From Selaginella moellendorffii (Eukaryota > Streptophyta > Lycopodiopsida > Selaginellales > Selaginellaceae), in contig NW_003314377.1 of NCBI RefSeq assembly GCF_000143415.4, forward strand, positions 441,375 to 472,482: a stretch of 31,108 bases of DNA. The letters run 5' to 3'. The notes beneath the pieces were generated by a model. It worked only from the letters and a program-made list of their open reading frames with translations. It had not been told where the DNA came from and made no database searches. The translations under genes and the position numbers were made by a program. Shown here one piece after another: positions 26,927-31,108 of this stretch (its first letter is position 1; each line of letters opens with the position of its first letter).

Positions 26927-28308
26927 GTGATGAATGATGGGATAAAGTGAAAGTGATAGATCCAGAAAACAATTGAGAACTCACCAAGAAATCGTAAAAG
27001 CCCATATATGAAAAAAGTTGATGCAACCTTGTGGCTGAAATCCAAGCTGGAACCCATGCACCAAGGTAGTAAAACCTGAAGACAAAAGAGAAGAGGTGAA
27101 AGAAAATGGGGAAAAAAGAAAAAGAAAAAAGAAGTCATTACATTAATGCTTTGAGGTGGCAATGATTGTGAGCATGTGGAAGCTCATGGCCAATTTTATT
27201 GGTGAGCACATATGAACCACCCTCCACTTAGCACTAGATGAAGTAGAGGCTAAGCCACTGTGAAGAAAATTTGGAGGATGAAGTGAACTTTTTGAGAAGA
27301 ACAAGTTGTTCAGGAAAAAAGATGATTAAACTAGGAACTTTGGAGTCAATGTCTGCCTTGGTTTGCTCAATTGAAGCCCTACATTGCTCGTCAAGGGCAA
27401 GGATCTTCATGTCACGAGCATGAAGCTTGTCCATGTTGGAAAGTTGGAAGTTTGTAGTATGGCGCAAAGATAGCGCAAGCAATAATACTTGGAAATCTAT
27501 GAAAGTACAAGTAGTCTAATCAAATAAAGAGGCTAGGCTACACTATGTCAAATGCCCATGGGGATAACAATGTAGTTTGCAAACATCTTTAGGATCAGAA
27601 ACCTGCTCTTGTGGCTAAAGAGATCACATTGCTCCCAAATCCAAAATCAACAAAAGCATTGATGATGGGAGAACTATCGCCAAAGCCTATAGGTGCAAAA
27701 ATTGCATCTAGATTAGAAGAGGAGGCTGTGTCAATGATGTGCACATCCAATAGGAAAGATGCTATGGCTTTAGTAGATCTTGTAAAGTCCTTTAGATGCT
27801 ATCTAAAGCTAGGAATCATACATGAAAGCTCACACCACAAAAAGGTGACAAATGTTTCCATCAATTGTTGAAGTGCACACTCCAAGTCCCTACCAAAGGA
27901 AGGTGCAAGATATCTGGGAAGGAGAGGCGTGAATGGGAGTTTGCATGCCACCTTTAGTGTTGGATTAGTGATTGCTGAAGGAGTTGGATCGCCATCAATT
28001 TTCTCTTGATCAGTTGTTTTCTTCTTTTGTGCTCATGTGGCTATTGTCTTTGCAAACTCTTCCTTGGGATCTTGATTGCATTGACTTGTCCCATTAGAGA
28101 TTTTCCTTTGTTGGAAGATGACGAAGGTACATCCTCGATTGCATGCTGCTCAAGCTGTTGTTAGTAGCAATCCTTTGCTTGTGTTATAGTGCTATTATCA
28201 GTGAATGGTTGCTCTTGGACACATTGAAAACGTGGTGGTCACAACTCTAGATAAAGTTTTCAACACCTCTCTATGCTGTGAGTTGTGATGTTGCAATGGG
28301 AGCAATAC
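26927..28308. other. Spacer, nothing firmly recognised
   Basis: Moderately AT-rich. Frames at 27234-27482 (minus) and 27611-27871 (plus) are under 90 codons, without domains or partners elsewhere in the window. I do not call them genes. Confidence 0.4.
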
Positions 28309-29890
28309 TATAAGTGACTAAGTTTTCCATTTTACTTTAGTCATTTAACCGCACCTCCGACCACTTGGAGGAGTCTCATTCACAACTTCCATAAGTCCCA
28401 GTTAGGACTTAGGGCTTGCTAGCCCCGAGAATGGCATCCATGCCACTCAACCTTTGCACTTGGTCCAAGTGCTCCATGTGTCTGATCCCATGACTGACAC
28501 CCCAAGGCACCATTGACATATCGGCCCGTTACGCTAAGGCCATGCCCATTCACCTTGGTCACACCGGTGGTCTAACGCCACCTACATCATAGTCCCATCT
28601 CTCAAAGACTAGGCCATCCGTCCGTGAGTGATCATCCCAGATCTACTCCTTAACATCCTTAGGATGCCCGTAGACATGGGGAATAGCCTTCCCCGACAAC
28701 TCTTTTCCAGCCCCCACCAAGTCCCTTTCTGTCCATGGCCGTGTTCGCCAACACTGCCACTAGATCAAAGCTCGCAGGCTCGACCTCTAAGTCCCACTAT
28801 CCTTTGGGACTTCTTCATCATGTGACCATATCCTTGGTCACTACACTAGAGGACTGTTCCTCTTCCCTTTCACCGTTTGGGACTTTGGGACAACATTTCG
28901 GAACACCGTGGCCTTATGTAAGCCTCATGGGTACTCTCCCTGCCTTTCACCTTTAAGTGCTCTAGCCATGGGCTTAGAGTTAGGTTCCGTTGAGCCACGC
29001 CAGGTATCCAAGTAGGTAGTGCCACCCACACTTGGATTGGGAGCATTGGCCAATCGATCTCCCGGGGGAACTAGAGATGGCTCTTGAACACTTCACCAAG
29101 TTACCCACTTGTCGGTCCGTGTTCACTCTAGTCTTGGACTTCCCAGTGGGCAGCTCATCACCCAACACTGGGTATAGCCTTCCTGGGCTAAATTGGCCTT
29201 TCCTGGCCCAACTGGCTCCACTGCAGTCCTCCCCCTTACTATACTTTTGGAGCTCACCAAACCCCCTAGGGTCTGGGAGACGAACACTTTGGGCTTTCAC
29301 CCTCTTAGACTCGAACTCGGACTCGGACTCGGACTCGGACTCGGACTCAGACTCGGACTCGGCCTCGGCCTCGGCCTCGGTCTCGATCTTGGTCCCGATC
29401 TCGGTCTCGGTCTTGGTCCCGGTCTCGGTCCTGGTCTCAAACTCCATCTCGAACTCCATCTCGGGTCCATCTTGGACTCCATCTCGGGTCCATCTCATAG
29501 TCCATCTCAGACTCCATCTCAGACTCCATCTCGGGTCCATCTCGGACTCCATCTTGGGTCCATCTCATAGTCCATCTCAGACTCCATCTCGGACTCCATC
29601 TCGGGTCCATCTCGGACTCCATCTTAGGTCCATCTCGGATCCCATCTCGGGTCCATCTCGGACTCTTCCACGTGTCATGTTTTGGTCCTTTTGTGTCTTC
29701 TTTTCTAGAGACTCACTCATGGCTCGCCTCGTGCTTGTTCCTCGAGCACTTCATTGGGAGTTCCATTCCCACTCTTGACCTTTTCAAGTCGAAGCTTTTA
29801 GTCTAAATGTGTTACGATCGTTTAGCTTTCACTTTGGCCACTACCACCCTTTCGGCTCCACTTTGGGGCCTATGGATTTTGTGTCTCACA
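28309..29890 (+). repeat. LTR-like repeat family, copy B (complete: head, minisatellite, tail)
   Basis: Starts tataagtgacta and ends gtctcaca. The head (28309-29307) matches copy A reversed and copy C direct. The array is 29308-29667 and the tail is 29680-29890. Copy C follows 265 bp later in the same orientation, which would fit two long LTRs around a tiny internal region. No primer-binding site follows 29890 and no purine tract precedes 30156, so the LTR reading is unproven. Confidence 0.75.
29308..29667. repeat. Graded hexamer-to-11/12-bp satellite array
   Basis: It starts as (actcgg)n at 29316-29360, becomes (cctcgg)n, then a mixed tctcgg/tcttgg/tcccgg zone to about 29440. From there it is the same 11/12-bp minisatellite as at 1002-1611. 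Confidence 0.95.
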
Positions 29891-30155
29891 AATACCAAGA
29901 GTGTGGAGCACATTGTGGCTTCTCAGCCTACTGTAAGTGGTAAGTATGGGTAGTGCGAGCTACTCCTTTAAAGGAAATAGGTGGTTTTATCACTGATCAT
30001 TGTTGCTTTGTCATTTTGGAACATCATTTCATTAGTTTTTGTTCCTTCAAATACTAATTAAATTAGTGCCTTAATAGTTTTAGAACCAATTGAGAAAAAA
30101 ATAAACTAGTAGATGGATTGTCCATGAAAATGCATGATTTGATATTTGAAGTAGA
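29891..30155. other. 265-bp linker between copies B and C
   Basis: No coding or known repeat. It contains the atggattgtccatg segment that resembles 15200-15240. Confidence 0.5.
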
Positions 30156-31108
30156 TGTAAGCAATTAAATTTTCAATTCTACTTTAGTCACTTAACCACA
30201 CCTCCGACCACTTGGAGGAGTCTCACTCACAACCTCTATAAGTCCTATTTTGAACTTAGGGACTTGCTAGCCCCAAGAATGGCATCCAAGCCACTCAACC
30301 ATTGCACTTGGTCCAAGTGCTCCATGTGTTTGATCCCATGATTGACACCCCAAAGTACCACCGACATATCTGCCTGTTATGCTAAGGCCATGCCCATTTA
30401 CATTGGTTACACCAGTGGTTTAACACCACCTACATCACAGTCCCGTCTCTCAAAGACTGAGCCATCCATCCATGAATGATCATCCCAGATCCACTCCTTA
30501 GCATCTTTAGGATGCCCGCAGACAAAAGGAATAGCCTTCCCCGACAACTCTTTTCCAGTCCCCACCAAGTCCCTTTCTGTCTATGGCCATGTTTGCCAAT
30601 ACTGCCACTGGATTATGGCCTGCAGGCCCAACCACCAAGTCCCATTGTCCACTAAGACTTCCTCACGGTGTGACCATATCCTTGGTCACCACCCTAGAGG
30701 ACTACTCCTCTTCCTTTCCACAGTTTGGGATTTTGGGACAATATTTCAGAACACCATGGCCCTACGTGAGCCTCCTGGGTACTCTCCTCGCCTTCCACCT
30801 TTGGGTGCTCTAGCTATGGGCTTAGAGCAAGGTTCCGTTGAGCCACGCCAGGTATCCAAGTAGGTAGTGCCACCCACACTTGGACTGGGAGCATTGACCA
30901 TTCGATCTCCCGGGGAAAGTAGAGCTGGCTCTTGAACACTTCACCAAGCTACCCCACTTGTCAGTCCATATTGACTCTAGCCTTGGACTTCCCAGTGGTC
31001 ATCCCATCAACCAACAGATGGGTATGGCATTCCTGGGCCAAACTGCCCTTTCCTGGCCAAACTGGCTCCACTGGGATTCCAACCCCCACACTCTCCCTAC
31101 CCCTGCAC
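30156..31108 (+). repeat. LTR-like repeat family, copy C (cut by the window end)
   Basis: Starts tgtaagcaattaaatttt and is collinear with copy B for over 900 bp, with about one difference in ten by eye. The window ends at about the point where the minisatellite begins in copy B. Confidence 0.75.

Noticed and set aside
27234-27871. Two sub-90-codon frames in the right-hand spacer
   Set aside because: No homology recognised, no partner copy, no splice or start context that stands out.
28980-29778. 190- and 248-codon frames across copy B
   Set aside because: Driven by the hexamer and minisatellite array; not conserved in copy A or C outside it.

Overview
The window looks like heterochromatic, gene-poor plant nuclear DNA. 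I see no intact host gene. It holds nested LTR retrotransposons, miniature LTR elements (TRIMs), a graded minisatellite, and three broken copies of the gene for GPI-transamidase subunit PIG-T. I infer a land plant, most likely an early-diverging one (Selaginella-like lycophyte). The reasons are the GC-rich gene remnants set in AT-rich DNA, a candidate 51-bp intron, and a chromodomain Ty3/gypsy element of Tf1/sushi or Tcn1-like character. This is an inference, not a proof.

Layout. 1-1818: a dispersed LTR-like repeat (copy A), a minisatellite of 11/12-bp units, and the repeat's tail. 1825-3303: two old TRIM elements in opposite orientations. 4052-7251 and 23173-26926: the arms of a giant inverted repeat, each with a PIG-T pseudogene, an unidentified GC-rich reading frame and a Ty1/copia remnant. 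7922-13184: an old Ty3/gypsy element (gypsy-1) whose gag gene is split by a young tandem TRIM with three LTRs. 13205-13950: a third, independent PIG-T fragment. 13968-16363: a diverged direct duplication. 16664-20917: a younger chromodomain Ty3/gypsy element (gypsy-2) with a perfect 5-bp target-site duplication. 22293-22842: a 168-bp foldback. 28309-31108: two more copies (B, C) of the terminal repeat family.

The most interesting system is gypsy-2. Sixteen bases just inside its 5' LTR are perfectly complementary to an LTR segment centred about 30 bp downstream of a TATA box, which is the layout expected for Tf1-type self-priming of reverse transcription. Gag and Pol overlap in the -1 frame at a slippery heptamer followed, 6 nt later, by a perfect 11-bp hairpin whose loop contains the gag stop codon. 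Reverse transcriptase and RNase H have been deleted outright. The chromodomain integrase remains as an open 515-codon frame with its zinc ligands and DDE triad, and its first ATG overlaps the upstream stop codon.

The host-derived part also has a clear history. An 84-bp microinversion in the right-arm PIG-T copy breaks an otherwise continuous reading frame. The left arm keeps that segment's native orientation but lost about 500 bp next to it. All nonsense codons I could place within recognisable gag/pol frames of both gypsy elements can be explained as C-to-T changes, mostly CAG to TAG, as expected from deamination of methylated cytosines.
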